From Zerene cesonia (lineage: Eukaryota; Arthropoda; Insecta; Lepidoptera; Pieridae): a DNA stretch of 64,000 nucleotides. Below are positions 20,075 through 31,064 of this stretch, piece after piece. Below the pieces are notes generated by a model, which saw only the letters and a list, made by a program, of their open reading frames with translations, did not search any database and was not told the origin of the DNA. Every line of letters starts with the position of its first letter. Position 1 is the first letter of the stretch. Both the position numbers and the translations under genes were made by a program. Location of the stretch: positions 4,278,001-4,342,000 of the forward strand of contig NC_052125.1 of NCBI RefSeq assembly GCF_012273895.1. Direction: 5' to 3'.

Positions 20075-20219
20075 TCTTCGCCCGTAAAACCGACTTTACA
20101 GGCAACCATTTTTTTTTTAAACAGATTTTGTTCATAAAAAGGAAGTCCTCATTTTTTTGGGTTAGTTACCTCAATCTTTTAGTGGGTCAATATTTTGATG
20201 GTTTTTTTTATATTCAATA

Positions 20220-20440
20220 GCTGTTACTTGCCATGTGGTCCCATTAAAATTTTGTCTAGTTCCGACAGAACTAGCGATTTGTTTATCAATTACTTGTATT
20301 TGCCCGCGGAATAGATTTGGTCGCGGACGTATATTGACCAGCTCCCGTGAACCTTTCACTAAATCGGAACGGAATCTCGTCGGAACGCAGTGGGGTTTTA
20401 GTCGGACATAACCCAAGGCTGCTTTCCCTGGGACCGTGGG
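20220..20440. other. G+C-richer repeat-like stretch
   Basis: Contains GAACGCAGTGGGGTTTTAGTCGG and CTTTCCCTGGGACCGTGGG, phrases that look like dispersed-repeat sequence. No other copy is present in the window. No credible ORF. Confidence 0.35.
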
Positions 20441-20622
20441 TAAGAGGCTGGTTACACGGCTTGCAGAACTGCCTTGAATCCTTTCTAAATGCCTTCCCAA
20501 TTTGAAATGGCAAACCATTAGAAGAGGCGTAAGGTCTGCAATCGATCTTACGCCTCACCAAATGTTCATGGGTGGTAGCGTTTACCATCATGCGACCCAC
20601 CACCTCCATTGCCGACGATGAT
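20441..20622 (-). repeat. M repeat, 5' part
   Basis: Complement of the M start: GAGGCGTAAGGTCTGCAATC with TCTTACGCCTC forms the internal hairpin, and CCACCTCCATTGCCGACGAT is the complement of the start. Confidence 0.75.
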
Positions 20623-20852
20623 ATAAAAAAATTTTCAATTTAACAGCTTCAGTTTAATTCTTCACCATCCAAGATTCAATATACTTCAATAATCCATAAA
20701 AGCTGTATGAATAAATGAGACTGTCCAGTCTGTATGCAACAAGTAACCATAACTTGAGCTACACCCTCGCTTATACATTGGAATAACTGATAACTGATTC
20801 CTGTGGATAGTATTACATGGATAAGAAAGGTTCTATAACTTTTCATCATATA

Positions 20853-21132
20853 TCATCGTCATCAGCCCATATATGTTCCCACTGCTGGGACACAGGCCTC
20901 CTATGGTTCAGGGTTCAGGCCATAATCCACCACGCTGGCCAAGTGCGGGTTGGCAGATGTCACATGTCGTCGAACTTTTGATTCTTGGACATGCCGGTTT
21001 CCTCACGATGTTATCCTTCACCGTTTTAAGCAGTGGTGATGTTATCCACATGTGCAGGTAAATTGAAAAATCAATCGAACCCCGACTTATCGATTTTGAA
21101 GTCCGAGGTTGTCACCACTGAGCCACCACTGC
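20853..21132 (-). repeat. SINE-S, near full length
   Basis: AGCCCATATATGTTCCCACT, CACGCTGGCCAAGTGCGGGT, TGATGTTATCCACATGTGCA and, at the right, GGTTGTCACCACTGAGCCAC. A short internal deletion lies before the B box. Confidence 0.9.
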
Positions 21133-21331
21133 TATAACTATTAGGGTCTAATAATTATTAGTTACATTTACCCGAAGCATGTTATGTAATTAATACCAAC
21201 AAATCGTCATATAGACCAATTTAAATTGGAACACATGAGCCACGAGTTTTCAAGTAAAAAAGTATCATAAAAATCGGTTCAGCCAGTAAAAAGCTATGAG
21301 GTAAGATAACATATATCTTAATATATATAAA

Positions 21332-21496
21332 TCTCGTGTCACAATGTTTGTCCTCAATGGACTCCTAAACCACTTAACCGATTATAATAAAATTCGCACA
21401 CCATGTGCAGTTCGATCCAACTTGAGAGATAGGATAGTTTATATTATTTCAATTACTATAAATAACTACCCGGGCGGAGCCGGGGCGTGCAGCTAG
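21332..21496 (+). mobile_element. Hel-G Helitron, full length
   Basis: TCTCGTGTCACAATGTTTGT start, GGACTCCTAAACCACTTAAC core, CCCGGGCGGAGCCGGGGC and AGCTAG end. Its first bases are the same as Hel-F although the bodies differ. Confidence 0.85.
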
Positions 21497-21874
21497 TTGT
21501 ATATATATCAGATCAATTCTACTAATTAATTTTAAACGTTTTTATTAAGGCACTTATCAAGAGAAAAAAAGTAGCACGAATGAAGCTGGGGCGGATAGCT
21601 AGTTTTTCACAAAAATAAAAATACCCGCCATATTTCACTGTTTATACAAATATTGTCTTATCCACAATAAGCCATACAAAATCTGCATAAAAATGAACAT
21701 TTGTATCTCGAAGCTGTTATATTTAAATTATCCCTAATCCACCTTATTGTAATATTATTTCTTACAGCTAAGCGTTTTTATTATAAAAAATATACAAGCA
21801 GGGAAGAAAATAATGGTTCTATACGACGGCAGTTAAAATAAGGTACTGAATGATGATTCAATATTTATTTTAGA
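21497..21874. other. Nothing recognised except a Helitron end
   Basis: A lone 3' end GCTGGGGCGGATAGCTAG at about 21584-21602; the rest is AT-rich without features. Confidence 0.5.
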
Positions 21875-22084
21875 CTAGACCCGCGATTTCACCCGCGTAA
21901 GTCTGTATCCCGTAGGAATATCGGCATTAAAACTTGCCTATATGCTATTCCAGTTGTCCAGCTATCTACGTATCAAATTTCATTGCAATCAGTTGCGTAG
22001 TTTTTGCGTGAAAGAGTAACAAACATCCATACATACATACATCCATCGATACTTACAAATTTTCGCGTTTAATATATGGTAGGA
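21875..22084 (-). mobile_element. Hel-A Helitron, full length
   Basis: CTAGACCCGCGATTTCACCC, TCCAGTTGTCCAGCTATCTA, an (ACATACATCC)-type run, and a decayed start TATATGGTAGGA. Confidence 0.8.
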
Positions 22085-22114
22085 TTGTGTTTATCTATTA
22101 AATATTTATTTTTA

Positions 22115-22345
22115 TGTCATAGCGGGCAACTGAGCTGGTGGTTCGCCTGATGGTAAACGATCACCACCGCCCATGTATATTCGCAGAGGCTCAGACCTCT
22201 AAGAATGCGCTGCCCGCTTTTAAGGGAGAAGGGACTTATTATACTCTTTCCAGTCATCAATCCTTTCCTTAGAAAGAAGTCTCTTCTTCCCTTCTCCTTC
22301 AGTCCCTCTTTCCTTGGAAAGAGGGAATGGACTGGGAAGGGCTAG
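22115..22345 (+). repeat. M2 repeat
   Basis: GCGGGCAACTGAGCTGGTGG with GCGCTGCCCGC at about 22210 forms outer complementary ends. CTCAGACCTCTAAGAATGCG lies between, followed by a purine/pyrimidine tail with internal inverted repeats (CAGTCCCTCTTTCC with GGAAAGAGGGAATGGACTG). A 45-base scrap of the same family is at 22722-22766. Confidence 0.75.
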
Positions 22346-22784
22346 GAGAATGAAACAAAAAACATACAAATAACAAAACAAAAAGGGGAAAAATAAAACA
22401 GTGTAATAATAGTGTGGTCCACCGTACAACTAGCTTACAAATAAATATATAAAATCAAACTCGGTTCATCTAGTTAAAAGATACAAGGTAACAAACACAA
22501 AAAAATACATTGGAATTTAAAACCTTTCCTTTTGACGTTCAGACAGAATAAAACTCCGTCCAATATTAAAACGATAGGATTAAATTGGAGTTACAAAATA
22601 TTGTATCAAATTAAATGGCTTGTGTCCATTGTCACACTAACGTAATAACGTGACGTGTATTTAGTTGAGCTTCTTACAAGAAAAGATAGAAAACTATCGA
22701 TTATTTTACCGTTCTTTTAAGTAACAGGAGGCAACTGTGCTGGTGGTTCGCCTGATGATAATGCGTTGCACGTTAAAAAACCTC

Positions 22785-22905
22785 ACTTGCTCTTATAATC
22801 GTATACGTAAGGAAATTATTTAATTCTGGCGATTTTAATAAATTAAATAAGATAAATTTATTAAATTTTTGTGTTGTCACCAGAACTAAATGAAAGGGCA
22901 AGGCA
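22785..22905 (+). repeat. K repeat fragment
   Basis: TTGCTCTTATAATCGTATAC, GTAAGGAAATTATTTAATTC and TTGTGTTGTCACC match 32170-32290. Class unknown. Confidence 0.5.
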
Positions 22906-22924
22906 TTATTAATATATATTTTTA

Positions 22925-22963
<39 letters not shown>

Positions 22964-23015
22964 GTAGGAGACGCCTATGTCCAGTAGTGGACATTTGATA
23001 ATGATGATGATAATG
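22925..23015 (+). repeat. AT microsatellite and LINE-type 3' tail
   Basis: An (AT)n run to 22960, then AGGAGACGCCTATGTCCAGT, AGTGGAC and a (TGATGA)n-like tail. This end is typical of lepidopteran non-LTR elements. No reverse transcriptase remains. Confidence 0.6.
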
Positions 23016-23880
23016 AATGATGTAAGGAGTCGATACATACAGGTTAAGCTTATAAAAAAGTGGTAAAAATAACTAAACCCACTCTTACATTAAACAATTG
23101 ATGTTTACTGTAAGAATGGGTTCTCATAAGAATAAGAAAAGACATTTTTATTGAGAAGTCGATAAAATAAAAATAATATCGTGTCGCAACGGAAACGCGC
23201 TTCGATATACAGATACAGCACGCCAGCGCCATTTTGAAAATCATTTCCCGCGCTAACTGCTGTCATCTGTCAAACAGACGCCGAAATGCAAACATGGCGG
23301 CTACGTGCATGTATAATGTATTTATAATGTGATTTTATACACTTTAAAGGAGTTTGCCTGATTAAGAACGTGTCTATGGTTGGATTTAATGACCAAGATT
23401 ATATCTATGATATTGAAAAGTTTGCATTATCTATATTTTAGTTATTTTTTATGCCACTGTCGTCAATTTGTTTTAACATTTACTTAGTATCTTCTAATTT
23501 TCGAAAAGAAAAGATGTATTTGTTTGTTCATTATAAGCTAGAAAACTACTTGCCCAAATGTTTTAGATTAGATCATACCTAATTATATGTATTATTTGCA
23601 TGCATAGTATTAATAAAATATCAAAGAGTGGGAAAGATAAAAGAAAAACATGTATTTATATGAGACATTCAATTTATTATGTGTAATATCGAAATATTGA
23701 TATAAATTGAATAGCAGCATTGACATTACTTACCTTCCTACATTTAAATTAATAGTCTGTATATTTGGAGAATAAGAAACAGAAAAAAAATAGTATCCTG
23801 AGGATGCGAACCTGCGTCTTTCTCCATACTCGGTTACAATTCTATATTAACACGCAATATTCAAAAGCGTTCACCGAACG
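23016..23880. other. Mostly unique, one promoter-like patch
   Basis: The stretch 23225-23315 is richer in G+C: an E2F-like TTTCCCGCG at 23244-23252 and CATGGCGGC (YY1/Pho-like) near 23295. No exon could be linked to it. The remainder is AT-rich. Confidence 0.35.
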
Positions 23881-24298
23881 ATATCAGACAAAACTGTGAA
23901 ACGGAACGCAACAGGAAGTGTCCTCCGCCGCATCTCCGGTCAACGGTTAAATTTGAATTTCGAACAGATATCGCATTCCACGTCTGGACTTTGTTGTGAG
24001 CGGTCGTCTCTGCGGAAATTGATTTTGTTTACAATACGAGTTTCTGTGTTTTGATACGATTTCCAATTGTTTTTATCGACAGGGCGGAACAGGAATGCAT
24101 AGAGCCGAAGTTATTTTACTTTAAATAACAAAATATTGCTACCGAAGTATTAGTACTAATTCCATACACAATATGCACAAAGCACTATGTGATTATAATC
24201 TATAGGCATCAATAATGGTTTTCATTTAGCATTATGGGGGTAATTGTTGTTGTAGGGGTTTGTGCGTGTGTGGGTGTGTTTGTGTGCGTGCATATAAT
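23881..24298. other. Unique, G+C-richer then GT-rich
   Basis: 23890-24060 is G+C-richer without an ORF. 24255-24292 is a (GT)n-like microsatellite that abuts the mini-Helitron. Confidence 0.4.
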
Positions 24299-24365
24299 TC
24301 TACTAATTATTATTAATGCGGGTTTTGCCTTGACTACCCGCGCGAAGCCGCGGGCGAAATGCTAG
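24299..24365 (+). mobile_element. 67-bp minimal Helitron-like element
   Basis: TCTACTAATTATTATTAATG at the 5' end leads after 25 bases straight into CCGCGCGAAGCCGCGGGCG and GCTAG. It thus keeps only the two termini needed by a Helitron. Confidence 0.6.
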
Positions 24366-24531
24366 TATGTACATAGACATAGCATAGTGGTACATAGACG
24401 GTTAATATAAATATATTACGAATAAAAAAACCCAGTAACGTAGTTTATTAAATGTTTTTAAATAATTAAAAACAAGTGTCAACTTACACGGATGGAGACG
24501 GGGTAAGCTAGGTGCTTTTAGAATTTAAAAA

Positions 24532-24709
24532 TCCTACTAATATTATAAATGTATGTTTGTTGATCTTTCACGCAAAAACTACTGAACCAATTGCAATGAA
24601 ATTTGGTACGTGGATAGCTGGACAACTGGAATAACAAATAGGCAATTTTTAATCCCTATATTCCTACGGGATACGGACTTACGCGGGTGAAACCGCGGGG
24701 CGCAGCTAG
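24532..24709 (+). mobile_element. Hel-A Helitron, full length
   Basis: TCCTACTAATATTATAAATG start, ATTCCTACGGGATACGGACT and a perfect CGCGGGTGAAACCGCGG hairpin, then CGCAGCTAG. One of the best preserved copies, so a good reference for the family. Confidence 0.9.
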
Positions 24710-25029
24710 TAAGTCATAAATGAAAACCTAGTGTAATTTAAGCCACACTCGAACTGTCTGTGAATAACAAAAGAAAATCACAATAACATGAGCACGGAAG
24801 TTAACGCGACAACCCAATACTGTATGCCGATTGTTTAACTTAACAATAACTTAAAGCTATTAACAGTAAAACTTGAACAATAACTTACTTATCAACTTTG
24901 ACGCGTACCCATATCAAAATTGTATCAAGTGGATGATATTTAATTATGCGAGCAGTTGACATTACAATTTTGACATATTTAATTTTGAAAAGCTTTGATA
25001 ATGTCACATGACTAATTCTGGTTATTATA
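24710..25029. other. Nothing recognised
   Basis: AT-rich, no repeat or ORF. Confidence 0.6.
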
Positions 25030-25172
25030 TGGAATATTTTGTGTGTTTGTTACGTTTTCACACACAAACCGCTGGACCGATGTCAAACATTCTTTCACTT
25101 CGAAAGCTGCATCTTCACTGCGTGTCATACAATACATATTTACCATGGTCGAAGTCGGGGCGAACAGCTTGT
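25030..25172 (+). mobile_element. Hel-D2 Helitron fragment
   Basis: TTTCACACACAAACCGCTGG, CTTCGAAAGCTGCATCTTCA, ACCATGGTCGAAGTCGGGGC, GAACAGCTTG. Related to 54720-54836 and 63645-63930. Confidence 0.6.
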
Positions 25173-25210
25173 ATTTGCTATGCTATTGTATAAAATTTCA
25201 AAAGAATCTC

Positions 25211-25290
25211 TCAAAACTTGGCCCAAGTTGGTCCATAAGTGTCAATCGTGGTCCTAGTTGGTCCACGCTGGGCCAAGCTGGCGGAAGCTT
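25211..25290. repeat. Degenerate TTGG/GGCC short repeats
   Basis: CTTGGCCCAAGTTGGTCC, CCTAGTTGGTCCACGCTG and GGGCCAAGCTGGCGG share GTTGGTCC and (T)GGGCCAAG words in direct and inverted order. Confidence 0.5.
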
Positions 25291-25559
25291 GCAAGGTGCC
25301 GCATGGGGCGTAAACAATACACTGTCTAACAATAACATGGAAATTGAATTCATCGGTTGAAAACTTGGAACGTGGGTACGGTACGGTCTGCTTTGTTCGC
25401 TCGTATACTAGTTGTTGCATGTGGTTTTGTCTATTTATTAGCCTGATTTCACCTAGGTGAAGATGGCTTTATTTCGAACAGACGTTGCTATTTATGATTA
25501 CTTGTAATACTAGTCATCCGCTTCGGATTCGCCTGTGGCACTTATGACTTTAAAATAGA

Positions 25560-25785
25560 TTGTTACCGGGTGAAGATTTTTATGATTATTTTTTATTTGA
25601 AAGCTCCTGCCTGCCATGCCCCATTTAAACTTAGCAAATATAATTTGAAGACATTTATATTTTATGTTAAAAATGATTAATAAACAATTGATAAATAAAT
25701 TTAAGTGTGTTTCATGGAGGTGTGGTAGTTCCCCGGTACGAGCTGGTCCTATTCGTGCGGAAGCGTGCTCGACTCCCACATACAA
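25560..25785. repeat. J fragment followed by M 3' end
   Basis: 25562-25640 resembles J (TTACCGGGTGAAGATTTTTA, ATTTGAAAGCTCCTGCC). 25715-25785 is the plus-strand M end (GTGTGGTAGTTCCCCGGTAC, GAAGCGTGCTCGACTCCCAC). Confidence 0.6.
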
Positions 25786-26174
25786 AAAGAAATATCCACT
25801 ATCAACTACCATTAGACTTGACTAGACTTGACGCAACTACTAGACCGTGGCGTAAAGGTACATAGCTATACTTTTCACCCCGTATTTACCTCGCAAATGT
25901 AAGATCTGTTTTTATTGGGTAGATGTTAAACAATGGACCACGGAGGGTCAGATATTTAGATTGGCGCAGGCTTTTAGCGCTTATTTTATAGTCTTGGTGA
26001 TGTTTTGATTCACCCTCTTGCAGAATATAGCCTTCATATAACGAAGGAAATTGATATATGTAGATAAAACAATGAAATTTTCACAGAAACGATTTAATTT
26101 AATATTTAACTTATAAAACATATACTCGTCTCAACTGTAGCGAATTTAACTGTTCTGTTGCTAATATTAAAACA
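25786..26174. other. Nothing recognised
   Basis: AT-rich, no supported feature. Confidence 0.6.
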
Positions 26175-26374
26175 CTAGCTGCGCCCCGCGGATTAACCGG
26201 CGTAAGTCCGTATCTCGTAGGAATATCGGGATAAAAAGTTGCTCATATGTTATTCCAGTTGTCCAGCTGTCTACGTACCAAATTTCATTGCATTCGGTTC
26301 AGTAGTTTTTGCGTGAAAGAGCAACAAACACACACACATCCTTACAAACTTTCGCATTTATAATATTAGTAGGA
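26175..26374 (-). mobile_element. Hel-A Helitron, full length
   Basis: CTAGCTGCGCCCCGCGGATT left, AAGTTGCTCATATGTTATTC, CACACACACATCC, ATTTATAATATTAGTAGGA right. Confidence 0.9.
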
Positions 26375-27440
26375 TTTCATTAAAGTTTCATTTAAATTTG
26401 CATAGTAATTAGAAAAGTACTTTGAGTGACATTACTGAATTTAGTTTTGTTTTACTCCTAGTATATTAACCAACTTCAAAAAAGGAGGTGGTCCAAAACA
26501 AAACGAAAATCACATGCCAACCATAATAAATTAACCTTTAATAGGAAGAATTGCTTAAATCGGTCTGTAGGTTTCGTTATAAACATACAAAACACAAATC
26601 ATGTCTCTTTATAAAAGGACGGACAGTCTTTGTAAAGATAGTTTCGAATATAGGAGATCTTTAAGATACAGTTATCTTATTATTGCAGGTAAAATGCAGA
26701 AAATTGTCTGTCCGATACAGATTGTATCCGGTATTGTCTGTATTGATTCGAATATCTTAGTTTCGTTTACATTTTGACCGACTGCAAATGTGATGCTGCG
26801 TATGATAAATGCTAATAATATGAAGCTGTAGAGATTGATGTCGCTAATCTCAGTAACTGCTGAACCGATTTCATAAACACACAGTTGTATGTGTAGCTGA
26901 TCTCTGAGTGCTATAGACTATGTACCACGGGCAAAGCCGAATGGCACCGTTAGTATTAAATACATATTTGTTTCTATATGCAATATTACAATTACCACAT
27001 GATTCTTATGAATGTTTGTCCATGTATCGAAATGACAGAACAGTGTAAATTTTATCAAAAACGATTCTGCAATTACAGACAGATAGAATAATACACATAC
27101 ATAATGCATATAATATGCAAAGTTGAAACATAATTCATTTTTTAATGTTTTATTAAAAAATACTACCTACAACTATTTTAAATTTAAAAGACCAGAATCA
27201 TATGCCATAAAAAAGACGAAAGAAAAATCCTGTCAATGTCACAACAAATTCCAAATAATAAAGATATTATTCAATAAAATAAAATAAAATTGAATTGAAA
27301 TTATTCAACATTGAAAACATCCCGATTTATAATTTGCCTTTCTCTCGCTTATACTGTCCATTGGCGTATCTATCGGCTGTTAACAAGTGTTACTGTTAAA
27401 TGATTCTTATGCTATATAAAATAACGTATATTTTAGCTAA
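26375..27440. other. Intergenic with two repeat relics
   Basis: 26462-26580 looks like J (AACTTCAAAAAAGGAGGTGG). 26820-26955 is a plus-strand Helitron of the Hel-D2 kind (CTAATCTCAGTAACTGCTGA, TACCACGGGCAAAGCCGAAT, ending GTTAG). 26955-27440 is AT-rich; TATATAAA at 27413-27420 lies only 28 bases before the next gene's ATG, too close for a normal leader. Confidence 0.5.
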
Positions 27441-28403
27441 ATGTGCCAGTTTTTCGACTTCTGGACATGGAGAATAACGTCATGTACCATAGCTGTTGTT
27501 TTTATAACGATTGGATTCATATTTGGCCCATTTCAGACTGTTATGTACTTCACAAGTAAGTATACTTCAATCTATACTAACTAATATAGTTAAAAACATG
27601 CTTTTACTCGACTTCCAAGAAAGGAGGAGGTTTGCGTACGCCTGTATGTTGTTGTATGTTTGAACACAATTTCAACAGTTGTGAACCGATTTAAGAAATT
27701 TTTTCTCATACGAAATGGTATGTCCCTATGTCCCTTTGTATGTTTAAATCTTTAAAAGTACAAAACGGATTTTGATGCTGTTTTTTTAATAGTGATTCAA
27801 GAGGAAGGTTTATATGTGTAACTAGCTCTAGCCTGCGGCTTCGCACACATTAGGAGTAGTTTAATAAATGTTATTATTATGAACCTTCCTCTTGAAACAT
27901 CCTATCTATTAAAAAAACCCCATCAAAATCCGTTGCAAGCTTTTAAACATTTACGCATTCATAGGGACAAAGGGACGGAGAAAGCGACTGTTTTATACTA
28001 TGTAGTGATCATTTAAAACTGTTTTATTTCAGATCCTAATCAAGACGTTTCGAAACTACTGCAAAAAGAGTACAATCTCGCTCTACTGCTTTGGTCGTTG
28101 GTGGTTTTTATGTGGATATTATTCGTATCAAATATAATACTCTTCATCGCAGTTTGCAATAAGAATTATAAATTAATTAATCTGTATATTATATTAATAA
28201 TCGTTCATTTATTTACATCGTTAGTATTATCTCTCTATTTTATTATACTTTGCGCGGGTTTCGATCAGAAATGTTTCAATCATAGTAATTCTAAAAGCGA
28301 TGTGGGGACGTCGTTTATTGTTTTATTGATAGATTTATTGTATATTGGTGTGTGGACGGTTTTGCTGTTTGCTGTGTGCAATTATAAACTATCTTTATTA
28401 TGA
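27441..28403 (+). CDS. Two-exon four-span membrane protein (161 aa)
   Basis: Join 27441-27555 and 28033-28403. The start ATG has TAA directly before it in frame, so it is the first possible Met. Donor ACAA|GTAAGT (phase 1) and acceptor TTTTATTTCAG|AT join in frame; stop TGA 28401-28403. The 161-residue product has four hydrophobic segments: about residues 12-34, 55-78, 84-110 and 132-154. The N-terminus (MCQFFDFWTWR) is short and aromatic, a polar loop follows span 1, and the loop after span 3 holds two Cys (CAGFDQKC) and an Asn-His-Ser sequon. I do not recognise the family; small insect four-span proteins of unknown function look similar. It probably sits in a membrane as a small tetraspan-like protein. 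There is no poly(A) signal before a Helitron begins at 28423. Confidence 0.75.
27721..28002. mobile_element. Two Hel-B fragments, inverted, in the intron
   Basis: 27721-27821 is plus-strand Hel-B (ACGGATTTTGATGCTGTTTT, TTCAAGAGGAAGGTTTATAT). From CTAG at 27822 to 28002 a minus-strand Hel-B follows (AACCTTCCTCTTGAAACATC, ATCAAAATCCGTTGCAAGC). The two form an inverted repeat of about 95 bases inside the intron of the membrane-protein gene. Confidence 0.75.
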
Positions 28404-28422
28404 GTGTTTGTTTTATTTTGAA

Positions 28423-28730
28423 CTAGCTTTCCGCCCGCGACTTCGCCCGCGTGGCATTCGGTTATATCGCTGTCATCTCCCTATTTCAACTGCTTATATA
28501 AATATAATCTATGGCTGTGAATGACATTAACATTTATTACTCGCGTTTTTTAAAATATGCAAAATTAAATGTACATTTTTCAATATTTCTGAGAGATTTT
28601 CTTAATTTTTTACCCAAGAAGCTTCTCCTAATAATAACAAATACACCAAAAAAGAATTAGTGAAATCGGTCCAGCCATTCACGCGTGATGCCGTAACCAA
28701 GGAAAACGAGTTTCATTTTTATATATATAG
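28423..28730 (-). mobile_element. Hel-D Helitron just after the stop codon
   Basis: CTAGCTTTCCGCCCGCGACT left, ATTCGGTTATATCGCTGTCA, AAATCGGTCCAGCCATTCAC, ATTTTTATATATATAGA right. Nearly the same as 53691-54008 and, inverted, 55319-55629. Confidence 0.85.
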
Positions 28731-28841
28731 ATGAGCCGATTGACGATGAAGTAATAGTCTATGTTGCTCCTTATTGTGTAGCATTAAATGTTTCTTTCTT
28801 TGAATCTAGTTCTGTTTGACAAAGAATAAAAAGCAATGCTG

Positions 28842-28988
<147 letters not shown>

Positions 28989-29039
28989 TAATAATATTAA
29001 TTAATATGTATTATGTCATAATGAATATATTATATTTAA

Positions 29040-29222
29040 CTAGCTGACCCAGCAAACGCTGTTCTGTCCTATTTTTATAATTCATTTTAAAAATCAATGT
29101 TAACCAATTCTCAGCCCTACCTGTATAACAATTCTCAGCCCTACTATATGCTCACAAAATTTCATAAAAATCGGTCCAGCCGTTTCGGAGGAGTGTGGTA
29201 ACTAACATTTAAATAAAAGAAT
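29040..29222 (-). mobile_element. Hel-F Helitron
   Basis: CTAGCTGACCCAGCAAACGC left; AATTCTCAGCCCTACC occurs twice in tandem inside; AAATCGGTCCAGCCGTTTCG and ATTTTATGTATATAGAG right. Confidence 0.75.
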
Positions 29223-29619
29223 TTTATGTATATAGAGATGTATCTTATTAACAGTACATATATAAAGCAGTAGTAAATGCTATGCAATACGGTTGTTTTA
29301 CAGACCCCAAAATGATAGAATAAAATAAAAAAATAAAAATCAATAATTTATCATAAAACATGGTCCCCAGACTACTAATATAGCTTTCGCTGTGTTTCAG
29401 GAATCTGTGTCTTCCCGATACAGTACATAATAGTTCAATTTAGACACAATAAAATATAATTGCTGGTACATATGAAATTTAAATTCTATAATTTAATATA
29501 AATTTATGATATTTAACAATAAAAAATTTAAATAATTTACCATTTACAATAATTAATTCATATACGATGATTACATTTTTTCTATTTGTGTGTTTGTATG
29601 TGCTTCCATCACTTATAAA
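29223..29619. other. Nothing recognised
   Basis: Strongly AT-rich, no feature. Confidence 0.6.
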
Positions 29620-29766
29620 GGTGTCTCCCCGTGACCACGCTCGCTGTAAAGTGTTCGAAACATCGGGTTAATAATATAATGAAAAAATCGCGTTTAAAAT
29701 CCGTTAAAAAGTTTTTAATTTCTAAATGTATAATACTCGCGTGAAATCAGACACAAGAAAATATTT
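29620..29766 (-). repeat. P repeat
   Basis: GGTGTCTCCCCGTGACCACG, CTCGCTGTAAAGTGTTCGAA, TTAATAATATAATGAAAAAA, GTTTTTAATTTCTAAATGTA. Complement of the copy at 31972-32115. Confidence 0.8.
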
Positions 29767-30674
29767 AAAGGTGTGTTAAAGACCTGTACGAAATATAGTT
29801 TGTATTGAACTAAAATTTAATTAAAAAATCAGTCAATATATTAAAAAAATAATGTGAAACCAAAAGTTCGGTCGAAGCGACCCATCCACCCAGCGGCCAC
29901 TCGTAACGACGCTTGCCTTTGAGTGACAGCGCATTTTTAATTCATCATGCCAACGGGCCATTAACAGCTATAATGAAATTGTTTCAACCGTTTAACAGAT
30001 TTTAACGGACATACAGACAAATGAGTGAACTCTTCATTACATGAGTACAGTCGGGTGGGGTTGTGGCTATTTTACCGACTTTAAAAGGGTGCGGCATGTC
30101 AATTTTAGTGTATCTTTGCAAGGAATTAGATAAATAATTTGTATTTTAAATAAGAGATAAGTTAATAATGGAATATTTATTATAATTTAGGTTTTTTCTT
30201 GAATCGCAATAGAACTACAAGTTAAATATAACTTAATTGTATAGAGATTAATTCTTTTAATCTAAAGAGATATATATTTAAGTTCCCATTGAAAGTAACT
30301 CTACTGATTCACGACACAAATGTTGAACCAATTTTGATGAAAATCAAAATGAAAAGATGAACCCATGTATCGTAAACTTACATACTAGGCATCTATTACT
30401 CAATATATTATATCAATGCATTTAAAACAATATATTTTAAACACATTTCTTAATTATTCATAGAGAAATTCATTCTCATTTTAAAATATTTTAAAATGAC
30501 TTCTTTTATAACAAGCAATATATTTAACAATATAACATAATCAAATTTTTAAATAAAATATTTTTAAACTAATGTTAATAGGATAATTTCCATATAAAAA
30601 ATGATAATTAAATAGAAACACACTTCACGTCACGACTGTACCCGGTGTATGCGAAAAATGCTCATCAAGCAACT
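29767..30674. other. Nothing recognised, one G+C-richer patch
   Basis: 29870-29960 (GAAGCGACCCATCCACCCAG, CGGCCACTCGTAACGACG) is G+C-richer without an ORF or repeat match; the rest is very AT-rich. Confidence 0.45.
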
Positions 30675-30714
30675 CTGTACAGTTGCGAACAAAACGATAA
30701 CTGCAACTGTACAG
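30675..30714. repeat. Perfect 12-bp hairpin
   Basis: CTGTACAGTTGC (30675-30686), 16-base loop, GCAACTGTACAG (30703-30714). The outer flanks also hold GACTGTAC at 30635 and CAGTCG at 30713. Confidence 0.85.
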
Positions 30715-31064
30715 TCGGGAACACACTCATTAACTTTGAGCAAAAAATATGCAAACAAACATAGAGTACTATCGCGGAGAAAATTGCTTTTGATTTTTTA
30801 ATTATTATTTCAATTAACATTTGTTGAATTTTTAAAAGCATTTATCCATTTATTGAAATAGTAACGTAATAACATAACTTCTTATAAGCTTTCAAGATCT
30901 ATACAAAGAAAATGATTTTTTTGTTCGTAAAATTAATGATAAAGCGATTTATTTGTCACTCCAGCGATATACATATTATACATAAATATATTTATATATT
31001 CATGATTTCTCTCTCTCTCTTCTCTCTTTCGAATACTGTTAAGTATTAAGTATATATACATTAA
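30715..31064. other. AT-rich with (TC)n run
   Basis: A CTCTCTCTCTTCTCTCTTTC run at about 31008-31030; nothing else. Confidence 0.6.

Noticed and set aside
20171..20609. Two overlapping minus-strand frames over 100 codons
   Set aside because: They run through an M repeat and a repeat-like stretch, and overlap each other in different frames.
27413..27420. TATATAAA as TATA box of the membrane-protein gene
   Set aside because: It would place the transcription start at or after the ATG; a chance AT-rich word or an upstream leader exon is more likely.
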